Source of the DNA: Pseudomonadota bacterium
GTDB lineage: Bacteria > Desulfobacterota > Binatia > Binatales > Binataceae
NCBI GenBank assembly: GCA_021325025.1
Contig: JAJPHZ010000035.1
Span: forward strand, 248,001-312,000
Direction of reading: 5' to 3'
Length of the DNA stretch: 64,000 nt
Shown here: positions 56,793 to 64,000 of the stretch, piece by piece
How positions within the stretch are numbered: position 1 is the stretch's first letter
How the letters are laid out: each line of letters opens with the position of its first letter
Notes under the pieces: model-generated
Told to the model about the DNA's origin: nothing
Database searches by the model: none
Seen by the model: only the letters and a program-made list of their open reading frames with translations
Position numbers and translations under genes: made by a program

Positions 56793-57385
56793 TGTCTGCG
56801 CACGGCAAACCGCGACCGGCTCCGTGGAAGACGGTGGAAAGCCGCGCGGTCTACCGCACGCGCATCTTCGACCTCCACCATCATCGCCGCCATCACCATC
56901 GCCGCGGCCATCACGATTTCTACGTGCTCAATGCGCCGGACTGGATCAACATCATCCCGCTAACCGAGGACGGCAACGTTGTAATGGTGCGGCAGTTCAG
57001 GCACGGCACCGAGGACTTCACCCTGGAAATCCCCGGCGGGATGGTCGATCCGGAGGATCCAAGTCCGATGCATGCGGCGCGGCGCGAGATGCGCGAGGAA
57101 TCGGGCTACGATTCCGACGACATCATCGAGCTGGGCAAAGTGCATCCCAATCCGGCGATCCAGGGCAATTACTGCCATACTTTTCTGGCGCGCGGCGTGC
57201 GACCGGGGCCGAAGATCGAGCTTGATACGACCGAGGAAACCGAGGTCATACTGGTGCCGTTGGCGTCGATCAAGGATCTGATCAAAAGCGGCGAAATCAC
57301 CCACGCGCTGGTAATCGCCGCATTCTCCTTCCTGCACGCCTACAACCCGCCGCCCGAGTTCCGCCGCGGCGGGGCGCATCGATAG
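56792..57385 (+). CDS. NUDIX hydrolase with a histidine-rich segment
   Basis: A 197-residue NUDIX protein, likely an ADP-ribose or ADP-sugar pyrophosphatase type. The NUDIX box spans about residues 82-106 ('GGMVDPEDPSPMHAARREM' then 'REESGY'). The spacing has one extra residue compared with the standard pattern, and the first Glu is in 'PED'. An unusual stretch at 29-41 contains eight His in 13 residues (HHHRRHHHRRGHH), encoded by imperfect repeats of CATCACCATCGCCGC-like units. It could bind metal or be a slippage expansion. The start is a GTG overlapping the previous stop. Confidence 0.88.
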   Translation: MSAHGKPRPAPWKTVESRAVYRTRIFDLHHHRRHHHRRGHHDFYVLNAPDWINIIPLTEDGNVVMVRQFRHGTEDFTLEIPGGMVDPEDPSPMHAARREMREESGYDSDDIIELGKVHPNPAIQGNYCHTFLARGVRPGPKIELDTTEETEVILVPLASIKDLIKSGEITHALVIAAFSFLHAYNPPPEFRRGGAHR

Positions 57386-57406
57386 TTCCCGGCCGGGATT
57401 CCGAAA

Positions 57407-58033
57407 ATGACAAGAAACCCGTGCCGGGTCATCCCGATGCTGATTGGAGCGATGGCGGTGCTCTTTTCGGTGCCGCATGCGGCAGCTGCGGGCCCCCTCG
57501 AGAAGACCGCGGTTACTGTATTCAATCCCCCGGTTCCCAGTGGACCGCAGCGCAGCGGCGAATGCTGGACCGATTCGATTGCGGTGGCGCGGGCAGGCGC
57601 ATGGCGCTGCATGGTGGGCAATGAAATCTACGACCCGTGCTTCTCCAACCAGCACTTGAGCGGTGTCGTAATCTGCGACGCCAATCCAGCCACGGGCAGG
57701 CGCGGCTTCCTTCTCAAGCTGAGCAAGCCGCTGCCTCAACCGTCGTCCGAACGAATCGCCCATCCGCGGCCCTGGCTGCTCAAACTCGCTGACGGATCGA
57801 TCTGTGAAATTCAGACCGGCACAACCGCTTTCGTAGCCGGACTGGTCGTTCCCTACGACTGTTCGGACTCACACGAATGCACGGACAACGGTTGTCCATA
57901 CATGACCGGACTGACCGGCAAGCTCAAGCGCGGACGCTCCTGGATCGCCGACAAGGTCGCGTTTAGCTCCTCCGACCAGGGACTCAAACTGCTAAGCCGC
58001 AAACGCGTCGCCGTCGTAGCGGTGTGGGAATAA
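57407..58033 (+). CDS. Secreted cysteine-rich protein of unknown function
   Basis: A 208-residue protein with a signal peptide ('VIPMLIGAMAVLFSVPHAAA') and eight Cys in the mature part. It shows the distinctive segment 'GECWTDSIAVARAGAWRCMV' followed by 'GNEIYDPCFSN'. The Cys pattern and small size fit a disulfide-stabilised extracytoplasmic domain. I have seen similar proteins only as hypothetical in high-GC soil bacteria, and the function is unknown. It follows the NUDIX gene by 21 bases, but its exported nature makes a direct functional link unclear. Confidence 0.8.
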   Translation: MTRNPCRVIPMLIGAMAVLFSVPHAAAAGPLEKTAVTVFNPPVPSGPQRSGECWTDSIAVARAGAWRCMVGNEIYDPCFSNQHLSGVVICDANPATGRRGFLLKLSKPLPQPSSERIAHPRPWLLKLADGSICEIQTGTTAFVAGLVVPYDCSDSHECTDNGCPYMTGLTGKLKRGRSWIADKVAFSSSDQGLKLLSRKRVAVVAVWE

Positions 58034-58139
58034 GGCGGGCGGCCGAGGGCAGCCGCATAATGCCATAGAGGAGATTGGGCGCCGTGGTTCAAGCCCGAAC
58101 CCTGAAAATTTCGGTTCGCAGCGTGCCTGCACCCTCGGC

Positions 58140-58256
58140 CCGAGCGATTTGCAGGCAAATCGCTCGGCGGCCTTTCCCGATTTGCGCCTGCGGACCGGGT
58201 CCGCAGACGCGGGCGAGGGCGAAAAAATGCTGCCGTCTTTTTCTGTCCCCTCGCCC
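58140..58256. repeat. Cluster of three inverted repeats in a 318-base intergenic region
   Basis: Three successive perfect stems lie between the convergent genes ending at 58033 and 58352. At 58140-58167, CCGAGCGATTTGC pairs with its complement around a two-base loop (28 bases in all). At 58188-58206 there is an eight-base stem (CTGCGGAC) with a three-base loop. At 58211-58219 and 58248-58256, GGGCGAGGG pairs with CCCTCGCCC. Similar GC-rich 'gggcgagg...ccctc' text recurs near 46255 and 58775, suggesting a dispersed intergenic repeat. No gene is visible in 58034-58351. Confidence 0.6.
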
Positions 58257-58351
58257 AGTTGTGGCAGAAAACGAGGGCTCTGCTGAGCTTCTAGCAACCA
58301 GGCAACCGATGTTGTCGGGTTGAATAGCCAGACCTTTGGAATCGCGCGCGC

Positions 58352-58744
58352 TTAGGTATCGAATACCTTGGCCACTTCGGCCATGTCGACGTAGACGCGG
58401 CCGGCCTGGATTTTGTCTTTGGAGATTTCAAAGACGATGCAATAGGCGTTTTCGTAGTGCCTGCCGTTGAAGGCGGGACCTTTGATCGTCATCTCCGCGA
58501 TCACCGAATCGGCGGTGGTGTGCAGCTTGTGGAAATCGACTTGCAGGCCGTTGGGGAACAGACGGCTGACCTCGCCGAAGAGATGGCGCATCTCGTCCTT
58601 GCCGTGGTGACTACCCGAAACCTCGCGGTTGCCGGGTATGGTCCAGGTAATGTCATCCGCCATCGCGGGCAGCGCACCCTCCAGGTCGCCCGCGCACCAC
58701 GCGGTCCACATCTTCTTTACAATGTCGGCACGTTGATCTGGCAT
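58352..58744 (-). CDS. SnoaL-like/nuclear transport factor 2-fold protein
   Basis: A 130-residue NTF2-like protein starting MPDQRADIVKKMWTAWCAGD at an ATG with GGAGG upstream. The pattern 'ADDITWTIPGNREVSGSHHG' and 'AYCIVFEISKDKIQAGRVYV' matches SnoaL-like polyketide cyclase/dehydratase-related proteins, a fold that hosts many small isomerases and hydrolases. It lies downstream of the LLM oxidoreductase on the same strand, 106 bases away, and may act on the same substrate. Function not fixed. Confidence 0.85.
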   Translation of the reverse strand: MPDQRADIVKKMWTAWCAGDLEGALPAMADDITWTIPGNREVSGSHHGKDEMRHLFGEVSRLFPNGLQVDFHKLHTTADSVIAEMTIKGPAFNGRHYENAYCIVFEISKDKIQAGRVYVDMAEVAKVFDT

Positions 58745-58850
58745 ATCGGAACCTCCGGTCAGTAAAAGGAATGGCCCCTCACCCTCTTCCAGGCCAGGTA
58801 AGGGGACAGAAAACAGGACCCGTGAACGTTTCTGCCCCCTGGGCCCGAGA

Positions 58851-59801
58851 TCAAATCGCCTTGGCGAATACCTGGATGAGCCGCCGCGTGTTTTCCATCG
58901 TGTCCGGTCCGCCCGGCGCGATGATCGGCATCTCGGCGCCCGCTTCGCGAAAGGCCGCCAGCCGCTCGATACATCGGGAGGCCGGACCGACCAGCGCGAC
59001 CGCGTCGACCAGTCGATTCGACAGCGCCGCAACCTGCGCCTTGCGGTCGCCGCGCGCCGCCGCCTCCATCGCAGCCTTGGCCTCGGTCTCAAAGCCGCTT
59101 TTGACGAGTTGCCGATTGTAGAACGGCAGCGCCGGGTAGAAAGCGATTTGCTGGCGCGCGGTGTCATAGGCCCTTTCGAGATCGTCATCGACAAAGGTCG
59201 GCAGCCCCACGGTGATCGAGATGTCGGAGGCTTTGCGGCCGTGCTTGACCGCGCTCTCGCGCGCCGCGTTGGCCAGCTTGCGCAGGCGGTCGGCGGGACA
59301 CATGTAGAATTCCGCGCCGTCGGCGATTTCGCCAGCCAGTCGCGCCGTTTCCAGCGCCAGCGCGCCGTAATAGATGGGAATCGGAGTTTTGGGCTTGCGC
59401 GCTGGCACTCCGATCGACATCTCACCGTTCCAGATCTTGCGCAGCGCGACCGTCACCGAGCGCAGCTTGTCGCGCGCATTGCCCATGTCGATACCCAGCG
59501 CCTGCATGAACGGCCGATGGCTGACGCCGAGTCCCAGCGTCAGGCGCCCACCCGACACGTCCTGCACCATCGACGCCGCCGCCGCGCACAGCCATGGATG
59601 GCGGAAATAGACGTTGACGATCCAGGTGATGAGGCGGATCTTCTCGGTGGCGGCCGCCATCACGTAGCAGCACATCAGTCCGTCATTGGTCAGCTCCGGC
59701 ATGCAGGCGCCGGCAAAGCCGGCATCTTCGGCCGCGCGCGCAAGCTCGCCGATTTGGGTGTGGGATCCGGGCATGATCACGATTGCAAGTTGTTGTGCCA
59801 T
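58851..59801 (-). CDS. LLM class (F420- or flavin-dependent) oxidoreductase
   Basis: A 316-residue luciferase-like monooxygenase-fold protein. 'GFAGACMPELTNDGL', 'TEKIRLITWIVNVYFRHPWL' and 'SGGRLTLGLGVSHRPFMQAL' are the LLM F420-dependent signatures. The gene begins at an ATG with GGGGAG upstream. Such proteins are abundant in organisms that use cofactor F420, but FMN use is possible; no F420-synthesis gene is present here. It lies in a run with a CoA-transferase and a SnoaL-like gene, consistent with catabolism of an organic substrate. Confidence 0.92.
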   Translation of the reverse strand: MAQQLAIVIMPGSHTQIGELARAAEDAGFAGACMPELTNDGLMCCYVMAAATEKIRLITWIVNVYFRHPWLCAAAASMVQDVSGGRLTLGLGVSHRPFMQALGIDMGNARDKLRSVTVALRKIWNGEMSIGVPARKPKTPIPIYYGALALETARLAGEIADGAEFYMCPADRLRKLANAARESAVKHGRKASDISITVGLPTFVDDDLERAYDTARQQIAFYPALPFYNRQLVKSGFETEAKAAMEAAARGDRKAQVAALSNRLVDAVALVGPASRCIERLAAFREAGAEMPIIAPGGPDTMENTRRLIQVFAKAI

Positions 59802-59877
59802 CTCAATGCTCCCCTCGTCTGTCAGTCTTCAGTTTGCAGGTCTAATCTAACCAGGGCGCGGTTAAACCGTCAGCAGA

Positions 59878-61104
59878 TCAATCGCTCGCTGCTGAGCTTT
59901 GCTGTACCAGCAATCCATCAGCAAGCAGCGCCTCGATGCGGGCCTCCGAATAACCGAGCAATTCGCCCAGCACTTCGGCATTGTGTTCGCCCAAGGCCGG
60001 AGCGGGCCGGGGAATCTCCACCCTGGCGGCGGAAAATCGCAACGGCGCTTTGGTTACCGACACCGCCCCGACGTTCGGATAGGTGAATTCCTGCAACGAG
60101 CCGCGCCCCTTGACGGCCGGCGACGTCATCGCCTGCGGCACGTCGTAGACGGGGGCGCTCAGGATATGGTTGCGCTCCAGGATTGCCAGCGGCTCGTCGC
60201 GGCTGGTGAACGACGCAAGCCAGGTCTCGACGATTGCGTTGACCTCGGCGCGATGCTCCAGGCGCTTGGGCAGCGTGTCGTAGCGCGAATCGCTGCCCAG
60301 TTCGGGGCGGCCGATGATTCGCGTGAACAGTTCCCACTGGTCGTACAGGATGGTAATCGCGACGTAGCCGTCGCGCGCCTTGAAGATGCCCATCGGCGCG
60401 ACGGCGGGAAAATCCGACCCCATGCGGTTGGGAATAATCCCTCCCTCGCTGGCCTGATAGAACAGGTAGCCGCCATCGTTCCACGACGCCATGCACTCCA
60501 CCATCGAGATGTCGATATACTGCCCGCGCCCGGTGCGTTCGCGCCGGAACAGCGCGCCGCACACGGCTGCAAGCGCGTGCGCGCCGGCAGTCATATCGGC
60601 GACGTTGACCGCCGGGATGGCGGGCGGGCGGTCCGGATAGCCGATCAGATGCAGCGTGCCGGCCATCGCCAGCGCGATAATATCGTTGGCCGGCTTGTGC
60701 GCGTTGACGCCGTCCTGTCCAAAGCCGGAAATCGAGCACATGACGAGGCGGGGATTGCGCGCGCTGAGCGCCTCCCAGGTCAATCCATACTTGGCCAGCA
60801 CGCCAGGGCTGAAGTTCTCCACGAAAACGTCGCAGCGGGCAATCAACTCCGCCGCCATCGCGGCGCCCGCGGGGCGCTTGACGTCGATACAGACGCTGCG
60901 CTTGCCGTGGTTCTGCACCGTGTGCGACACGCTGAGGCCCTTGATCAGGGTGTAATGGCGGTTGAGGTCGCCGCGCGGCGCCATCTCCAGTTTGATGACG
61001 TCGGCGCCCAACCCCGCCATCATCTTGGCCGCCGACGGCGCCGCCAGGTACTGGCCCATCTCGACGACGCGAATTCCGCTGAGGATTCCTTCATCGTGGC
61101 CCAT
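59878..61104 (-). CDS. CaiB/BaiF family (family III) CoA-transferase
   Basis: A 408-residue full-length family III CoA-transferase: 'SGIRVVEMGQYLAAPSAAKM' and 'GLGADVIKLEMAPRGDLN' at the N-terminus. 'VFVENFSPGVLAKYGLTWEA', 'CSISGFGQDGVNAHKPANDI' and 'VPQAMTSPAVKGRGSLQEFT' follow. The Asp in 'KPANDI' is the expected thioester-forming residue. The start is the ATG at 61104, with GGAGG before it. It lies 76 bases upstream of the LLM gene; the gap has no recognised gene. The region from 61105 to 61323 is a divergent promoter region. Confidence 0.94.
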   Translation of the reverse strand: MGHDEGILSGIRVVEMGQYLAAPSAAKMMAGLGADVIKLEMAPRGDLNRHYTLIKGLSVSHTVQNHGKRSVCIDVKRPAGAAMAAELIARCDVFVENFSPGVLAKYGLTWEALSARNPRLVMCSISGFGQDGVNAHKPANDIIALAMAGTLHLIGYPDRPPAIPAVNVADMTAGAHALAAVCGALFRRERTGRGQYIDISMVECMASWNDGGYLFYQASEGGIIPNRMGSDFPAVAPMGIFKARDGYVAITILYDQWELFTRIIGRPELGSDSRYDTLPKRLEHRAEVNAIVETWLASFTSRDEPLAILERNHILSAPVYDVPQAMTSPAVKGRGSLQEFTYPNVGAVSVTKAPLRFSAARVEIPRPAPALGEHNAEVLGELLGYSEARIEALLADGLLVQQSSAASD

Positions 61105-61323
61105 CGCCAAACCTCCGTGAAGTACAAGCGTGGCCGCGGTGCGCGCGCATATCGCGCACGCGACAGGCGGACCTTAGCGTATCGCCGCCGCATTTGGCCA
61201 CCCGATTGCGCGGCGCAGGGTTTTGCTACCCCATGCCCTCGCACATGTGTTAGCCATGTCTGCGTACCGAGGCGAGGTGCGGCCCGGGATTGGAGTTTGG
61301 TTCGTTAGCCGACGGAGGCAGGC

Positions 61324-62391
61324 ATGGCCAAGGCGCGCAAGAAGGCGGTTGCCGCGAGTTCAAAAGCCCGATCAAAAAAGGTGCAAGCCAGACCGAAGCG
61401 CACGGCACGCAGCGCGGTAAAAACCGCTCCTCGCGCGCCCAAGCTGCCGCGTTACGATGAATTGCCGATCCGCACCGGCGCGCCCAGGGGTGCGGCGTGG
61501 GGCGTTTTCGGCGAGACCGATGAATTGGGAACCATCAACCTGCTGACGCCCCAAAACGTGCTCAAGGCGGCGGCCGAGATTCGTACCGGCAAGGTTTTTC
61601 CGTTGAACCTGCCCCTCAATTTGCCCAACCCGCCCTTGTATGGACGCGGCGCGCTGCGCCATCATGCGTTCCCGCTGCCCAACGCCGAGTTCTTTACCGA
61701 CGACTACCTGGACAACTTCTATCCGCAATGCTCTTCGCAATGGGATGCGGTCGGCCACATCAAGCATCCGGTCCACGGCCATTACAACGGTCTGCCTGAA
61801 AGCGAAGTGACAGGACGGGGCGGCGGCGGCACCCATCTGGGAATCGACAATCTCGCCCGGCGCGGCATCGCCGGGCGCGGCGTGCTGATCGACGCCGCGC
61901 GCTATTTCGAGCGGCGCGGCAAGAGTATCGAATGCACCGGCACCGACGTCGTCACAGTCAAGGATCTGGAGGCGGCGCTCGCCGAGCAGAAGACCAGGCT
62001 GCGGCCCGGCGACATCCTGTTGGTGCGGGTCGGATGGCTCAAGTCCTACCTGGCGTCGAATCAGGAGGTCAGAACCCAGGTAGCTCAGCTTCCCAACGCG
62101 CCAGGCGTTGAACCGTCGAGGGAAACGGCGCGATGGCTGTGGGACAACCGCATCGCGGCGGTCGCATCGGACACGCCCGCGTTTGAAGCGGTTGACATGC
62201 AGGCGGCGCGCGAGTTGCTGCATCCCCATCTGCTGGCGTTCTTCGGGATGCCGATGGGCGAGATGTGGGACCTTGAAGCGCTGGCCGAGGATTGCGCCGC
62301 CGACCGCCGCTACACCTTCTTTTTGACCTCGGCACCGCTCAACATTCCCGGCGGTGTCGGCTCTCCACCCAACGCGTTGGCGGTCAAGTAG
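61324..62391 (+). CDS. Cyclase-family hydrolase with a basic N-terminal tail
   Basis: A 355-residue cyclase-family (PF04199) protein. The conserved core starts near residue 43: 'LPRYDELPIRTGAPRGAAW', 'ELGTINLLTPQNVLKAAAEI', then 'SSQWDAVGHIKHPVHGHYNG' in the metal-binding region and 'LARRGIAGRGVLIDAARYFE'. The metal motif QWDxxxH differs from the HxGTHxD of kynurenine formamidase, as in other distant members. Residues 1-42 are Lys/Arg/Ala-rich (for example 'MAKARKKAVAASSKARSKKV'), unlike normal family N-termini and resembling histone-H1-type tails. The start has GGAGG before the ATG at 61324. Confidence 0.9.
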   Translation: MAKARKKAVAASSKARSKKVQARPKRTARSAVKTAPRAPKLPRYDELPIRTGAPRGAAWGVFGETDELGTINLLTPQNVLKAAAEIRTGKVFPLNLPLNLPNPPLYGRGALRHHAFPLPNAEFFTDDYLDNFYPQCSSQWDAVGHIKHPVHGHYNGLPESEVTGRGGGGTHLGIDNLARRGIAGRGVLIDAARYFERRGKSIECTGTDVVTVKDLEAALAEQKTRLRPGDILLVRVGWLKSYLASNQEVRTQVAQLPNAPGVEPSRETARWLWDNRIAAVASDTPAFEAVDMQAARELLHPHLLAFFGMPMGEMWDLEALAEDCAADRRYTFFLTSAPLNIPGGVGSPPNALAVK

Positions 62392-62469
62392 CCGCCCTCT
62401 TCAGTTGCGGGACAGGGCGAGCGTGAGGCTGGCCGGCTCACCGCGAACGCCGACGGCCGGTGTTGGGCG

Positions 62470-63663
62470 TCAATTGGTGTGGGTTTTGTCCTCAGTGTGC
62501 AGCCAGCCCATCTTGACCCAATCGCCATGTCCCTGCACCAGCGCGCGCGCCACCGCCTGGTAATACTTGTTCGGCTCGACATTGGCCATCTGCTCGCGCT
62601 GATCCTGAAGCGCCAGGATGCGGTCGATGTTCCCGGGGTTGACCGTCAGTTCCGAGCTCAGCACGATACGTCCGTTGGCGCCGCAGGTGACATCGGGGTC
62701 GCCCAGGAAATGCCGCAGTATGGTGTGGCCGACCTCGGGCTGCATGTGCATCAGATCCCTGAACATCCGGTCGGTGTGCGCCAGTTGGTTGTAGCCCGAG
62801 AAGTCAAAATACGGGGTGGTGCGCGCCAGTTCACGCTTCCATTGCTGGAAATGCCCCCACTGGCCGTTCTGGCGCAGCGATTCCAGTTCGTACTGGCTCA
62901 TCGGCGGCAGGAATACGATCAGTTCCACATTGGCGCGTCTGATCTTGGCTACAATCTCGCGGAAGGTCGGCATCGCGGTGCTGGAGAATTGGTAGTTCCA
63001 ATACATGGGAATCGCCCAGCGCACGTGGACCGCCGCGCGCTCGGGACCAAGCGAGGCCAAGCCCATCCCCTCATCGGAGGCAAAGCTGCGGCAAATGAAC
63101 TCGCGCGACCACGGGATCGGCTGCAAGGCGTTGGCGGGCAAATCGTGCCGCCCGTCGATCGCCCGGTCGAGCAGGTGAAAGGTGGCGTCCAGCGCGCCGG
63201 CGCTGAGCAGCGTGTCAAGGACGCGCAAGCGCAGATTGCCGCGCAGGCGCGCGTAAGTATTGGGATCGGGGACCCATCGGCGCTCGAACGCAAAAAAATC
63301 CACGCCCCAGATGATTCGCTTCAGACGCGGGTTGCGCAGCGCGAGATCGACTTCCCTGGAAATTTCCGGCAGGCTTGCCGCGGAGAGCGCGGCGTTGAGG
63401 TAGTCGTCCTTAAAGCCCTGATCGATGCTCATCCCCATCAGCACACGGGAGCTGCCCAGCAGCACCGTGCTGGGCTCCACGGTGCGGATCATGTAGGGCG
63501 TTATGACCCGCTCGCGGCCCACATGCACGCGGTAGTAGATGCCGTCGATGAGCCGATGGCGCCAGGCGCGGTAGGGATTGAACAGAAAATTGATCAGCAC
63601 CATCGCGCCGGTAAAGGCGGCCAGGCTGAGCATCATCATCCAGATACGGCGTGGGTAATTCAT
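62470..63663 (-). CDS. Membrane-anchored SGNH-like/AlgJ-DltD-like protein paired with an MBOAT gene
   Basis: A 397-residue protein with one N-terminal membrane helix ('WMMMLSLAAFTGAMVLINFL', about 8-30) and a large extracytoplasmic domain. 'STVLLGSSRVLMGMSIDQGF' is the Ser-containing block of SGNH-like partners of MBOAT acyltransferases. Later blocks include 'LIVFLPPMSQYELESL' and 'TPYFDFSGYNQLAHTDRMFR', the last giving D-x-x-H-type residues. Such proteins complete O-acetylation or acylation of exopolysaccharide or teichoic-like polymers in the periplasm. It follows the MBOAT gene by nine bases. Confidence 0.85.
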   Translation of the reverse strand: MNYPRRIWMMMLSLAAFTGAMVLINFLFNPYRAWRHRLIDGIYYRVHVGRERVITPYMIRTVEPSTVLLGSSRVLMGMSIDQGFKDDYLNAALSAASLPEISREVDLALRNPRLKRIIWGVDFFAFERRWVPDPNTYARLRGNLRLRVLDTLLSAGALDATFHLLDRAIDGRHDLPANALQPIPWSREFICRSFASDEGMGLASLGPERAAVHVRWAIPMYWNYQFSSTAMPTFREIVAKIRRANVELIVFLPPMSQYELESLRQNGQWGHFQQWKRELARTTPYFDFSGYNQLAHTDRMFRDLMHMQPEVGHTILRHFLGDPDVTCGANGRIVLSSELTVNPGNIDRILALQDQREQMANVEPNKYYQAVARALVQGHGDWVKMGWLHTEDKTHTN

Positions 63664-63672
63664 CGCCAAGGG

Positions 63673-63999
63673 TCAGAACTGGAAGTAGATGAAGGCCGGC
63701 GGGTTGGCCATGCACAGCAGGCAGACCCCGACCATGACGGCGAACGCGCCTGCATAGACCCAGTCGCTGCCCCAGTCCCATTCCATGATGGTCTGGCGGT
63801 TGGGCGCCAGCCACACCAGCCCCAACCCGCCCGCGATTCGCAGCATTTCGTGCCATCCCAGCGACTCATGGCGCAGGTTCCAGGCAAAGCCGTTCAACCC
63901 GGCCATCCCGGCCAGCATCGTCATCGCGCGGCCCAGCGTGACAGCGCGGAAGAAGACCCAGGCGATAGTGACCATGAAAAAGGTCAACGCCCAGCAGGC
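63673..63999 (-). CDS. MBOAT family membrane O-acyltransferase, C-terminal part
   Basis: The frame is open to the window edge, so the N-terminus with the catalytic His lies outside. The visible 108 residues include 'TFFMVTIAWVFFRAVTLGRA', the MBOAT/AlgI signature TFxxVxxxWxxFRA, and three more hydrophobic helices. The protein ends 'ANPPAFIYFQF', the 'F.YFQF' closing motif of this family. It would transfer acyl groups through the membrane to an extracytoplasmic polymer, working with the SGNH-like protein downstream. The substrate is unknown. Confidence 0.92.
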   Translation of the reverse strand, partial: ACWALTFFMVTIAWVFFRAVTLGRAMTMLAGMAGLNGFAWNLRHESLGWHEMLRIAGGLGLVWLAPNRQTIMEWDWGSDWVYAGAFAVMVGVCLLCMANPPAFIYFQF

Positions 64000-64000
64000 C

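Noticed and set aside
59878..61104. Formyl-CoA transferase (frc) as a specific name for the CoA-transferases
   Set aside because: Family III membership is clear but the oxalate/formyl-specific residues cannot be verified by eye, so no gene symbol is given.

Overview
The window is GC-rich, densely coded bacterial chromosome (about 60 genes, short intergenic gaps, Shine-Dalgarno starts with some GTG starts). No rRNA, tRNA, CRISPR array, IS element or phage gene was recognised. The mix suggests a free-living, respiring soil or sediment bacterium of a little-cultured Gram-negative lineage: N-type ATP synthase, 11-gene complex I, several CaiB/BaiF CoA-transferases, an F420-type (LLM) oxidoreductase, amidohydrolase, cyclase-family and hydantoinase genes. 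A Binatota or Desulfobacterota-like affiliation is my inference from that mix only; no marker phylogeny was possible.

Layout. 1-550: 3' end of a CoA-transferase. 598-7152 (minus): complete nine-gene N-type ATPase operon in the order atpD-C-Q-R-B-E-F-A-G. 7410-14910: a small secreted protein, a hydantoinase/acetone-carboxylase-like hyuB-hyuA pair, an amidohydrolase whose frame runs back into a relic cyclase start, and an epoxide-hydrolase-like enzyme. 15197-25719 (plus): nuoABCDHIJKLMN, a complex I without the NADH-input genes nuoEFG. 25926-32819: accessory stretch with a secreted GH5 cellulase bearing two CBM2 modules, a decayed HtrA-like PDZ gene, a lipoprotein-like protein, a methyltransferase, a membrane protein and a SEC-C gene broken by three lesions. 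32953-40862: hydrolase, CoA-transferase, TPR protein, GST, two tandem near-duplicate zinc alcohol dehydrogenases, a TetR regulator and a CHASE3-like sensor stub. 40868-45727 (minus): queG, a SirB1-like protein, a fused LutB-LutC, and LutA. 45844-54396 (plus): ErpA-like protein, a hypothetical, FabG-like SDR, a stand-alone LeuA/CimA-type regulatory domain, CysRS, an orphan CbbQ/NorQ-like ATPase, threonine aldolase, another SDR and an amino-acid permease. 54868-58033: SDR, LMW phosphatase-like, CoA-binding and NUDIX genes in a tightly coupled set, then a Cys-rich secreted protein. 58352-63999: SnoaL-like protein, LLM oxidoreductase, CoA-transferase, cyclase-family hydrolase, and an SGNH-like/MBOAT pair cut by the window edge.

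How it fits together: complex I would generate an ion gradient and the N-ATPase could use or build one. CoA-transferases, SDRs, ADHs, the LLM oxidoreductase and hydrolases look like catabolism of organic acids and xenobiotic-like substrates. The LutABC homologues would oxidise lactate or a related 2-hydroxy acid. The window holds several gene relics, so part of it is decaying or rearranged. I saw no clear undescribed defence or mobile system. The most distinctive items are the energy-conservation pair (N-ATPase plus Nuo-11), the lone LeuA/CimA regulatory domain, and the relic genes.
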